From Clostridia bacterium (lineage in GTDB: Bacteria; Bacillota_A; Clostridia; Oscillospirales; CAG-272), in NCBI GenBank assembly GCA_017631775.1, contig JAGBSQ010000189.1, positions 1 to 6,388 on the forward strand: 6,388 bases of DNA, written 5' to 3'. Positions 1 to 6,272 of this stretch are shown one piece after another. Below the pieces are notes generated by a model. The model was not told where the DNA came from, did not search any database, and saw nothing but the letters and a program-made list of their open reading frames with translations. The position numbers were made by a program, and so were the translations under genes. The first letter of the stretch is position 1, and every line of letters starts with the position of its first letter.

Positions 1-1046
1 GATTGATGCGCTCGGGTTGTGTTTTGCTCGAGCCCTATTACAAATTCCGCATCGATATTCCCTCCTCTTTTGTCGGTCGCGCCATGTCGGATTTGCAAAT
101 GCGCGCGGCAACCTTTGAGGTGGAAGGTGCCACCGATGAGAGAACCGTTATAGTTGGTCGCGCACCCGTTGCAACGCTGCACGATTATCCGAGTGAGCTC
201 ATCTCCTACACGCGCGGCGAGGGGCATATTTCCTGCACGTCTGACGGTTATGAGCCCTGCCACAACCAAGAGGAAGTGGTTGCCGCCGCCAATTATGACC
301 CAACCGCCGACCTTGAAAACACGCCCCACTCGGTATTTTGCGAGCACGGTGCCGGCTTTGTGGTGCCTTGGAACGAGGTGGAAGACCACAAGCATCTTGA
401 GGTCAATATTCCCCCGGAAGAGGCGGCAGCAAATATCCTCCCCGCTCCGCGCAAGCTTGCAAACAAGTATCAGCTCAGCGACGATGAAATTGAAGCCTTG
501 ATGCTGCGCTCCTTTGGCCCTATTCGCCGCAAGCAATACGGCGAAAAGCGCGTAAATGCCGCAAAAGAAGAAAAAAAGCGCCCCCACAAAAAGCCAACAC
601 CGCAAAAGCACATGGTCATTGTGGATGGATACAACGTCATTTATGCTTGGGAGTCTCTTCGCGAGGTTGCAGAGTTCAGCTTGGAAAAAGCGAGAGAAAC
701 ACTCATGGATATTTTGAGCAACTACGTCGCCTTTACCAAAACCGAGCTCACCTTGGTGTTTGATGCCTACCTTGTGCCGGACGGTGCAGGCTCCGAGATT
801 ACACACGACGGCTACCGCATCGTTTACACAAAAGAGAACCAAACCGCCGATGCCTACATTGAGCGCATGATGCACGAGCTTGGCCCCAACCACAACATTC
901 GCATGGTGTCGGGCGATAAGCTCTTGCAGTTCTCTGCCGTCCATTCGGGCATTTTGCGCGTTACCGCCGCCGAGTTTGAAGCCGAGGTCACCGCCGTAGG
1001 CGAAGAAATCGCCGAGTTTATCAAAAAACTTTCGCAAATGCAATAA
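1..1046 (+). CDS. EF-G/TetM-like translation GTPase with C-terminal YacP/Rae1-type NYN domain (3' part)
   Basis: The gene is cut by the left edge; the reading frame is already open at base 3, which I count as residue 1, giving 347 visible residues. Residues about 8-88 match the last domain (domain V, EFG_C) of EF-G and TetM-type ribosomal protection proteins, starting at LLEPYYKFRIDIP and including the R-G-x-G segment at 71-74. Residues about 98-127 (YDP...ENTPHSVF...HGAGFV) are a stretch I associate with this GTPase family. A Lys/Arg-rich linker (about 174-203) leads to an NYN domain of the YacP/Rae1 type, with VDGYN (D208), LVFDAY (D254), YTKENQTAD (D283) and SGD (D305) placed as expected for the acidic metal site. 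In Bacillus subtilis, Rae1 (YacP) is a ribosome A-site mRNA endonuclease, and EF-G-type domain V contacts the ribosome, so a ribosome-linked RNA-cleaving role is inferred. The GTPase domain itself is not in view. Nothing here shows tetracycline resistance. It converges on the minus-strand LRR gene. Confidence 0.88.
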   Translation, partial: LMRSGCVLLEPYYKFRIDIPSSFVGRAMSDLQMRAATFEVEGATDERTVIVGRAPVATLHDYPSELISYTRGEGHISCTSDGYEPCHNQEEVVAAANYDPTADLENTPHSVFCEHGAGFVVPWNEVEDHKHLEVNIPPEEAAANILPAPRKLANKYQLSDDEIEALMLRSFGPIRRKQYGEKRVNAAKEEKKRPHKKPTPQKHMVIVDGYNVIYAWESLREVAEFSLEKARETLMDILSNYVAFTKTELTLVFDAYLVPDGAGSEITHDGYRIVYTKENQTADAYIERMMHELGPNHNIRMVSGDKLLQFSAVHSGILRVTAAEFEAEVTAVGEEIAEFIKKLSQMQ

Positions 1047-1060
1047 AGCACAATAAAATG

Positions 1061-1091
1061 CACCCCGTATGCAAAAAATGCATACGGGGTG
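1061..1091. terminator. Bidirectional hairpin terminator between convergent genes
   Basis: A perfect 13-bp stem (1061-1073 against 1079-1091, arm CACCCCGTATGCA) encloses a 5-base A loop. On the plus strand it is followed by the T-rich TTGTTATTT and lies 14 bases after the stop of the GTPase-NYN gene. On the minus strand it is followed by CATTTTATT and lies 11 bases past the stop of the 916-residue LRR gene. It can therefore end transcription from both sides, though the T-tracts are interrupted. It is almost identical to the hairpin at 4558-4588. Confidence 0.85.
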
Positions 1092-1102
1092 TTGTTATTT
1101 AT

Positions 1103-3853
1103 CTACGTGTTTACATCTCCTATGCAAACAACCTTACTGTCGACACCTTCGTACCAATAATCGCTCTTGTCTATGGCATTCCATTGTTCAGTCGTTCCCT
1201 CATAAATAATATACTCAAGGAACGTACAGCCGGAAAACACGTTACCGTCGATTTGCTGAACGCTAACAGGAATCGTAATACTTGTGATTGCGGAATCCAA
1301 AAATGCACTGGCCTCAATGGTAACAACTCCGTTTGGAATAATAATTTCAGTAAGACTTGTGCAGTTGGCAAAGGCGAGAAAAGGAATTGCTTCAAGCTTG
1401 GTTGGTAAAGTGATACTTTCCAAGTTTTGACAGTGGCTAAACGCAGATGTTCCTATCGTTGTTACTCCGGACGGTATGACTATATTTGTCAAAAAATAGC
1501 AATAGCTAAATGCATCTCGCCCTATGCTTGTAACGCTATCGGGAATCGCAATACTGGCAAGGCTATAGCACCTCTCAAAGGTGTAATCTTTTATAGACGT
1601 CAATTGGTTAGAAAGAATAACACTTTCAAGATTTTCGCAATTCGAAAACGCACCTTGACCAAGTTCGGTAACGCTGTTGGGCAGAACGATGCTCTTCAAG
1701 GCGGTACAGCCTTCAAATGCGATCTGTGAAATTTTTTGAACACCGTATGGAATTTCAACGGTCTCCAAACTCGTGCAATTCGAAAAAGCGCCTCCGTAAA
1801 CGGTTTTCAACTCACTTGGTAATACGACCGTTTGCAAGCCGATGCAAGAAGCAAAGGCGGCATACCCTATGCTCTCTACACCGTTCGGCAACACGATTTC
1901 GACCAAACCTTCACAGTTTGAAAAGAGGTAATCTGAGACCTTGGTCAATCCTTGCGGAAGAACTGCCGTTTTAAGAGCAGAACAGTTCTGAAAAGCACCG
2001 TCCCCTATATTTTGTACACTGTTGGGAATGACCATGTTCTGCAACGAGATGCAATTTCGGAAAGCGTAATCTTCAATACTGATAATACCTTCCGACCAAA
2101 CGATCTCCGTCAAGGAAGAGCAAAAATCAAAGGCATATGCATCAATTTTGGTAACGGTAGAAGGAATGTTGATACGCGTCAGAGCGCTACAGCTTTGAAA
2201 AGCGCCCCACCCGATTGTCTCAATTCCCTCACACAGCGTTATAGCAGTTAAGCTATCCCAACCTTGAACTGCGTATCGGCTGATTGTCTTGGAGGCAGTG
2301 ACGGTTAGCTCACACAATTGAGAATATTCCTCCTCCAAAAGGTGGGTAAGCTTGCCATCGGTGCCAAAACCGCCCCCTTCCGAGTTCGCGGTATACCCCA
2401 AAAAAGGAACTGTCAGGCATTTCAATTTATCGCAACCGTAAAAAATTCCGTGGCCGATGTAAGAAACACTCTCGGGAATGGTGATCTCTTCCAAATAGTG
2501 GCACTCCGAAAACGCGCTGCTTTCAATGCGCTCAACACCGTCAGCAATAGACACCTCAGTCAAGCGCCAACAGCCATAAAATGCATAGCTGCCAATCGTC
2601 TTTACACTCGACGGAATGTTAACAGAGATAATATCCCGGCATAGATAAAACGCATAAGGACCAATCGACGTCGTTCCCTCCGGAATATCAACATTTACAA
2701 GAAGCTCCCCATTGAGATAGATCTTTTTCATTGATAGAGTTCCCATATCCATGTTGGAATAGCCCATATCAATTTGACACCAACGGACAAGATCTGTAAT
2801 GTGGTAATCTGTTAAATGATAGCACTCGGTGAAAGCATCTCTTCCGATCTGTTCTACACTTGCGGGAATGGCAATGCTTGTCATAGCGGAACACTTTTGA
2901 AATGCACTCACTCCAATGCTCTTCAAGCTTTGGGAGAGCGTTACATTTTCTAACTTTTTACATTCTGAAAATACCCCTGCCCCGATGGTAACAACGGAGT
3001 TCGGCAGCGTAATATCCGTTAACGCCGAGCATTTGTTAAATGCGTAATCTCCAATGCTTATAAGCGACTGTGAAAAATCAATGTCGGTCAAATTCGTACA
3101 TCCGCTAAAAGCATTTGCTCCGATATCTGTAACAGAATCGGGAATAACGACCTCGGTAAGTCCCGTGCAACCGCTGAAGGCGTAATCACCAATGGTGATA
3201 AGCGTATCGGGCAGGGTAACGGATGTAATATCGGTTTTGTTTTGGAACGCATTGTTTTCTATTTTGGTCACGTGATAGCCGCAGAAGTTAGGCGGAATAA
3301 TGATATCTGTATCGATACAGTTGCCAATACCCACCACGGTGCAGGTTTTTCCATCAAGATTAACGGCATAGGCAAGACCCAGAGAACCGATTGCGGGGAT
3401 GACCTCTTCGTCAAGCTTTGCTCCGCAATAATGGCAGAATTGACACATCAAGCCCGGCTCACGCGCATTCGGATCCTCGGCGGTAGGCACTTTGATAACA
3501 GGTTCTTTTTCAATAACCCATTCCCCTGCAAAGTGTTGCAAAATAGCCGTATAGCGCGTTTCCTTTTCACCGCAGGTGCAAAGACGGATCTCTTCGCCCT
3601 GCTCTGTGCAGGTGGCATTCTTTGCGGTTTCCCATTCTCCAAATGCATGGGTGTGCTCAAAGGGCTGATCCGGTTGCGGCATAAGCAACACACCAATGAC
3701 AGCTGCCATGATTAAAGCAATGCATGCGGCAAGAGAACCCCATTTGACCCATCTTTGGGCATCGTGCATTCTTTTCCATTCGCCGGGGGCGGCCTCAAGA
3801 ATGAATTCTGCGTCAATTTGGCGCATAGCTCGAAACAGCTTTTTTCCTCTCAT
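1103..3853 (-). CDS. Single-pass membrane BspA-type leucine-rich repeat protein, candidate sigma-factor partner
   Basis: This encodes 916 residues. Residues 1-37 are short, basic and probably cytoplasmic, with the motif GKKLFRAM-RQID at 3-14. Residues 38-58 form a hydrophobic helix (WGSLAACIALIM...), read as an uncleaved signal anchor with the C-terminus outside by the positive-inside rule. Residues 67-155 hold two related His/Trp/Cys modules (C82, C92, C94; C137, C140, C143). From residue 209 to 878 there are 24 regular units of 23 residues (one of 22) of the LRR_5/TpLRR type, pattern LxxIxIPxxVxxIGxxAFxxC, broken by two longer units (61 and 58 residues) of a kind usual in BspA-like proteins. 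A 38-residue C-terminal cap (YEGTTEQWNAI) ends it. There is no LPxTG anchor. The ATG overlaps the sigma stop as ATGA, with AAGGAAGGG 8 bases upstream. LRR_5 proteins are often surface adhesins; the operon position and the cytoplasmic motif suggest instead, or as well, a sensor controlling the sigma factor. That role is inferred. Confidence 0.9.
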   Translation of the reverse strand: MRGKKLFRAMRQIDAEFILEAAPGEWKRMHDAQRWVKWGSLAACIALIMAAVIGVLLMPQPDQPFEHTHAFGEWETAKNATCTEQGEEIRLCTCGEKETRYTAILQHFAGEWVIEKEPVIKVPTAEDPNAREPGLMCQFCHYCGAKLDEEVIPAIGSLGLAYAVNLDGKTCTVVGIGNCIDTDIIIPPNFCGYHVTKIENNAFQNKTDITSVTLPDTLITIGDYAFSGCTGLTEVVIPDSVTDIGANAFSGCTNLTDIDFSQSLISIGDYAFNKCSALTDITLPNSVVTIGAGVFSECKKLENVTLSQSLKSIGVSAFQKCSAMTSIAIPASVEQIGRDAFTECYHLTDYHITDLVRWCQIDMGYSNMDMGTLSMKKIYLNGELLVNVDIPEGTTSIGPYAFYLCRDIISVNIPSSVKTIGSYAFYGCWRLTEVSIADGVERIESSAFSECHYLEEITIPESVSYIGHGIFYGCDKLKCLTVPFLGYTANSEGGGFGTDGKLTHLLEEEYSQLCELTVTASKTISRYAVQGWDSLTAITLCEGIETIGWGAFQSCSALTRINIPSTVTKIDAYAFDFCSSLTEIVWSEGIISIEDYAFRNCISLQNMVIPNSVQNIGDGAFQNCSALKTAVLPQGLTKVSDYLFSNCEGLVEIVLPNGVESIGYAAFASCIGLQTVVLPSELKTVYGGAFSNCTSLETVEIPYGVQKISQIAFEGCTALKSIVLPNSVTELGQGAFSNCENLESVILSNQLTSIKDYTFERCYSLASIAIPDSVTSIGRDAFSYCYFLTNIVIPSGVTTIGTSAFSHCQNLESITLPTKLEAIPFLAFANCTSLTEIIIPNGVVTIEASAFLDSAITSITIPVSVQQIDGNVFSGCTFLEYIIYEGTTEQWNAIDKSDYWYEGVDSKVVCIGDVNT
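1220..3229 (-). repeat. Tandem 69-bp coding repeats (24 LRR_5 units plus two longer units)
   Basis: This stretch encodes residues 209-878 of the 916-residue protein. The regular units are 69 bases long (23 codons) and diverged at DNA level, so the periodicity is clearer in the protein: a Leu or Ile at unit position 1, a Pro at 7, Ile-Gly near 13-14, Ala-Phe at 17-18 and Cys near 21. Units 1-6 precede the first long unit, three units separate the two long units, and fifteen follow. Confidence 0.88.
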
Positions 3854-4410
3854 CCTTCAAACCCTTCCTTTGCCAAAAATTCCTTAAGCCTCAATCTTGT
3901 GCGGAACATCAGCGTTGCCACGGCATTTTCCTTCATGCCGAACTCTTCGGCAATATCTGCCACGGACGAGGCATACCAATACCGACGGACAAAAATCATG
4001 CGCGTCTTTTTTGGTAGCGACCGTATAAAGCGGTTTAACACATCACGCAGGGCAATATCCTCCGCCATATCAATGCTTTCGTCCTCGTCGGCAATGCATT
4101 CGTCCAGCTCGTGATAAATCAAAGGGATATTTCCCCCACCGCGCTTTTGGGCGCTTTTTTCTTCGTAACGATTAAGTGCCAGCTGATTGCTGATCATGCC
4201 AACGTATGCCTTGAGGGGGTCGGGGCGGTTGGGCGGAACGGTGTTCCATGTTTTGAGATATGTATCGTTTACAATTTCCTCGGCGTCCTCATTGCTGGAA
4301 AGAATTTGATAGGCGATATAATGACAGTAACGCCCGTATTTCTTGTCCGTTTCCTCAATTGCAGTTTCGGAGCGCTCCCAATACAGATCCACAATTTGCT
4401 TATCTTCCAT
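3850..4410 (-). CDS. ECF-type RNA polymerase sigma factor
   Basis: This encodes 186 residues, a usual length for extracytoplasmic-function sigma factors. Residues about 20-85 look like sigma-70 region 2 (YIAYQILSSNEDAEEIVNDT, then LKAYVGMISNQLALNRY), followed by the basic EEKSAQKRGGG segment that I associate with a common clostridial ECF type. Residues about 98-120 are a strongly acidic linker. Residues about 120-181 form region 4, with SLPKKTRMIFVRRYWY and a helix-turn-helix around SVADIAEEFGMKENAVATL for -35 recognition. Regions 1 and 3 are absent, as expected for ECF factors. It should direct RNA polymerase to a specific set of promoters not identifiable here. The ATG has AAAGGAG 7 bases upstream; another ATG 7 bases further upstream is out of frame. 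A strong housekeeping-type promoter precedes the gene by about 100 bases. Its last codons overlap the membrane LRR gene, the likely regulatory partner. Confidence 0.92.
   Translation of the reverse strand: MEDKQIVDLYWERSETAIEETDKKYGRYCHYIAYQILSSNEDAEEIVNDTYLKTWNTVPPNRPDPLKAYVGMISNQLALNRYEEKSAQKRGGGNIPLIYHELDECIADEDESIDMAEDIALRDVLNRFIRSLPKKTRMIFVRRYWYASSVADIAEEFGMKENAVATLMFRTRLRLKEFLAKEGFEG
3862..3870 (-). promoter_or_regulatory. Ribosome binding site of the 916-residue LRR gene, inside the sigma gene
   Basis: AAGGAAGGG on the minus strand lies 8 bases before the ATG at 3853-3851. It is within the last codons of the sigma gene, whose TGA stop overlaps the ATG as ATGA. This fixes the LRR start and points to translational coupling. 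Confidence 0.75.
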
Positions 4411-4417
4411 AATTCAT

Positions 4418-4424
4418 CTCCTTT
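4418..4424 (-). promoter_or_regulatory. Ribosome binding site of the sigma gene
   Basis: AAAGGAG on the minus strand, 7 bases from the ATG at 4410-4408. It decides between this ATG and an out-of-frame ATG that overlaps the end of the site. Confidence 0.8.
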
Positions 4425-4508
4425 GGTTTTGCTTGGGTAACTTGACCTCAATCATATAAACAGAAAAGAAGAATGGTTTATTACACATTTTTCTAATAAT
4501 TTTAATAT

Positions 4509-4537
4509 ATTATAGCATGTCTTTGTTTTTTTGTAAA
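4509..4537 (-). promoter_or_regulatory. Near-consensus housekeeping (sigma-A type) promoter of the sigma-LRR operon
   Basis: On the minus strand, TTTACA (4537-4532) and TATAAT (4514-4509) are separated by exactly 17 bases. This is one mismatch from the consensus TTGACA-17-TATAAT. Transcription should start near 4502, leaving a 5' leader of roughly 90 bases before the sigma ATG at 4410. The promoter stands just downstream of the terminator of the preceding module, so the two modules look independently transcribed. No convincing ECF-type promoter was seen in the leader. Confidence 0.8.
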
Positions 4538-4544
4538 GACATGC
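4515..4544. promoter_or_regulatory. Perfect inverted repeat covering the -35 box and spacer (candidate operator)
   Basis: GCATGTCTTT (4515-4524) and AAAGACATGC (4535-4544) are perfect 10-bp inverted arms around the 10-base centre GTTTTTTTGT. The repeat starts directly next to the -10 box and includes the -35 box. It has no T-tract on either side that would suit a terminator. Its position fits a binding site for a dimeric repressor that would block the promoter, but no regulator gene is visible. Confidence 0.6.
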
Positions 4545-4557
4545 CATGCCAAAAAGC

Positions 4558-4588
4558 CACCCCGTATGCAAAAAACGCATACGGGGTG
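4558..4588 (-). terminator. Hairpin terminator of the 558-residue LRR gene
   Basis: A perfect 12-bp stem (4558-4569 against 4577-4588, arm CACCCCGTATGC) has a 7-base loop. On the minus strand it begins 7 bases after the LRR stop and is followed by GCTTTTT. The plus-strand side has a better T-tract (TTGTTTTTT), although no plus-strand gene enters it. Apart from one loop-edge base and one base in the T-tract it repeats the 1061-1091 hairpin. Confidence 0.78.
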
Positions 4589-4595
4589 TTGTTTT

Positions 4596-6272
4596 TTAGT
4601 CTTCGGTTCTTCTTGCGAAGAATACAAGATTGATAGGATCCAAGCACCATCGGTCTTCCTTTTGGACATTTTCCCATTCGAGGCGTGTTCCGTCGTAAAT
4701 AATCTCCTCCAAGGTATAACCGGAATACAGTGCATATTCCCCAATATATTTCAACCCATTGGGGAGCGTGATGCGCTTGAGCGCGTTTGCAACCTGACAT
4801 GCGCTATCGGCAATGCCAACGGTATTCTCGCGCAAAACGACCTCTGTGACGTTTTTCTCACACTTTACCACCCATTTATCTACGTAGTGCACGCCGTTTT
4901 CCACTTGAATGAGTTTTTCGCAACCGGCAAATGCATGGGCGCCAAGGCGCTTTATGCTCGCGGGAATTTTAACACCTGTCAATTCAACACAATCGCAAAA
5001 AGCATACACGCCAATGCTCTGGAGTCCCTCGGGGAGTACAACGCTTTTCAATTTGTTGCATTCCTCAAACGCGTAATCGCCAATAGAGGTAACGCCTGCA
5101 GGAACAACAACCTGCTCAAGTCCCGATTTTTGGAAGGAACAGGATCCGATTTTGGTCAGGCTACTCGGGAGCTTTGCAATTGCTAGCCTTGTACAATACG
5201 AGAACGTGTAGCTTTCGATAACGGTAATTCCCTCGGGAATATCGATGCTGCGCAGCTTTTCGCACTCGTAGAACGCGTACTTTCCTATACTTTGAACCGT
5301 TTTGGGAATTTCGATGGTTTGCATAGCGCACTCCTTAAGAGCATACTCCCCAATTGAGAGCAGTCCTTCGGGAAGAGTGATTTTGGAAAGCGACCAACAA
5401 CCGTTAAAGAGGTCTTTTTCCAATACAGTTACGCCGTTTGGAATAACGATTTCTTTGATGCGGTAGCAAGCGCGGAAGGCGCCCTCACCGATCTTTTGCA
5501 CGGTAGAAGGAATTGTGATATTCTCCAAGGTGGTGCAACTTGCAAATGCGCGATCGCCGATTTCCAGCAATCCCTCAAAGAGCTCAACCGTTAGCAAAAT
5601 GTTGCAGCCAAAAAAGGCCTCTTTGCCAATTACGGTAACCGTTTCGGGCAGGGTGACGCTCTTGATGTTGTCGCACTCCTTGAACGCCCCCTCCATAATG
5701 GCGGTGACGTGATAACCGCAGAAGTTTTCGGGAATGATGATCTCGGTATCGGTGCAGTTTCCTATACCTGCTACCGAAAAAGTCTTGCAATCTGCATTCA
5801 TTGCGTATGCAAGTCCCAATGAACCCGTTGCCGGAATGACCTCCTCATCGAGCTTGGCACCACAACGCTCACAAAATTGAGCCTTTAGGCCGGGCTCACG
5901 CTCGTTGGGGTCCTCGGGGGTGGGCAATTTAATGGTTGGTTCCTTTTCAACCACCCATTCCCCTGCAAAGTGCGGCAGAATTGCCGTAAAGCGGGATTCG
6001 GCTTCACCGCAAGAACAAAGGCGAACTTCTTCTCCCTGCTCTGTGCAGGAAGCATCCTTTACGGTCTCCCACGCTCCAAACACGTGCGTGTGTCGGAAAG
6101 CTCCACGGTACCACAAACCCAATAGAACACCTACCACAAGACCAAGGCAGGCGGCAAGAGCCCCCCATTTTACCCAAGCATAGGAGGTTTTTGCCTTTTC
6201 GGCAGGAGCCGCATCCAGAACCAGGCGCGGATCGATATTGCGCATTGCTTGAAAGATCTTTTTGCCGTTCAT
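4596..6272 (-). CDS. Single-pass membrane BspA-type leucine-rich repeat protein, shorter paralogue
   Basis: This encodes 558 residues with the same plan as the 916-residue protein. A basic cytoplasmic start carries GKKIFQAM-RNID at 3-14. A membrane helix spans about 36-54 (WGALAACLGLVVGVLLGLW). Paired His/Trp/Cys modules follow at about 61-149 (C76, C86, C88; C134, C137), then LRR_5 repeats at 203-520. There are 11 regular units, a 44-residue degenerate double unit (YVDKWVVKC...NTVGIADSA, usual in BspA-like proteins), one more regular unit, and a 38-residue C-terminal cap (YDGTRLEWENV). The N-terminal 200 residues are far closer to the paralogue than the arrays are. The ATG overlaps the upstream sigma stop as ATGA, with AAGGAGGG 9 bases before it. 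The protein should be anchored in the cytoplasmic membrane with the repeats outside. A sensor or anti-sigma role is inferred from layout; an adhesin or ligand-binding surface protein is the alternative. Confidence 0.9.
   Translation of the reverse strand: MNGKKIFQAMRNIDPRLVLDAAPAEKAKTSYAWVKWGALAACLGLVVGVLLGLWYRGAFRHTHVFGAWETVKDASCTEQGEEVRLCSCGEAESRFTAILPHFAGEWVVEKEPTIKLPTPEDPNEREPGLKAQFCERCGAKLDEEVIPATGSLGLAYAMNADCKTFSVAGIGNCTDTEIIIPENFCGYHVTAIMEGAFKECDNIKSVTLPETVTVIGKEAFFGCNILLTVELFEGLLEIGDRAFASCTTLENITIPSTVQKIGEGAFRACYRIKEIVIPNGVTVLEKDLFNGCWSLSKITLPEGLLSIGEYALKECAMQTIEIPKTVQSIGKYAFYECEKLRSIDIPEGITVIESYTFSYCTRLAIAKLPSSLTKIGSCSFQKSGLEQVVVPAGVTSIGDYAFEECNKLKSVVLPEGLQSIGVYAFCDCVELTGVKIPASIKRLGAHAFAGCEKLIQVENGVHYVDKWVVKCEKNVTEVVLRENTVGIADSACQVANALKRITLPNGLKYIGEYALYSGYTLEEIIYDGTRLEWENVQKEDRWCLDPINLVFFARRTED
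4713..5666 (-). repeat. Tandem 69-bp coding repeats (12 LRR_5 units plus a 44-codon degenerate double unit)
   Basis: This stretch encodes residues 203-520 of the 558-residue protein. Regular units have 23 codons (two have 22) with the same Leu/Ile-1, Pro-7, Ile-Gly and Ala-Phe pattern as in the paralogue. The array has half as many regular units as the one at 1220-3229. Confidence 0.87.

Noticed and set aside
3..8. TTG-ATG at the left edge as the true start of the GTPase-NYN gene
   Set aside because: The protein begins in the middle of an EF-G-type fold just before domain V, and the frame is open to the edge, so the real start lies upstream.
1..260. Tetracycline resistance gene (tetM/tetW type)
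   Set aside because: The domain V similarity is real, but the NYN fusion marks a different, housekeeping-like family, and the drug-specific regions are not in view.
1220..3229. CRISPR array or non-coding satellite because of the regular spacing
   Set aside because: The period is a multiple of three, the units are diverged at DNA level and they encode a clear LRR_5 pattern in one continuous frame.
3242..3715. Plus-strand open frame of 157 codons opposite the start of the long LRR gene
   Set aside because: It lies opposite strongly supported coding sequence conserved in the paralogue and has no recognisable domain or ribosome binding site.
4411..4508. Riboswitch or ECF-type autoregulatory promoter in the leader of about 90 bases
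   Set aside because: Only a weak TTGA-GG-TCAA palindrome is visible, with no known riboswitch core and no convincing paired AAC/CGT-type ECF boxes.
4515..4544. Inverted repeat as a second terminator of the upstream module
   Set aside because: It is followed on the minus strand by TATAATATATT instead of a T-tract, and its overlap with the promoter explains it better as a regulatory site.
4566..5186. Plus-strand open frame of 206 codons opposite the shorter LRR gene
   Set aside because: It is a shadow of the repeat array: repeated codons keep the opposite strand open. It starts inside the hairpin and shows no ribosome binding site or recognisable domain.
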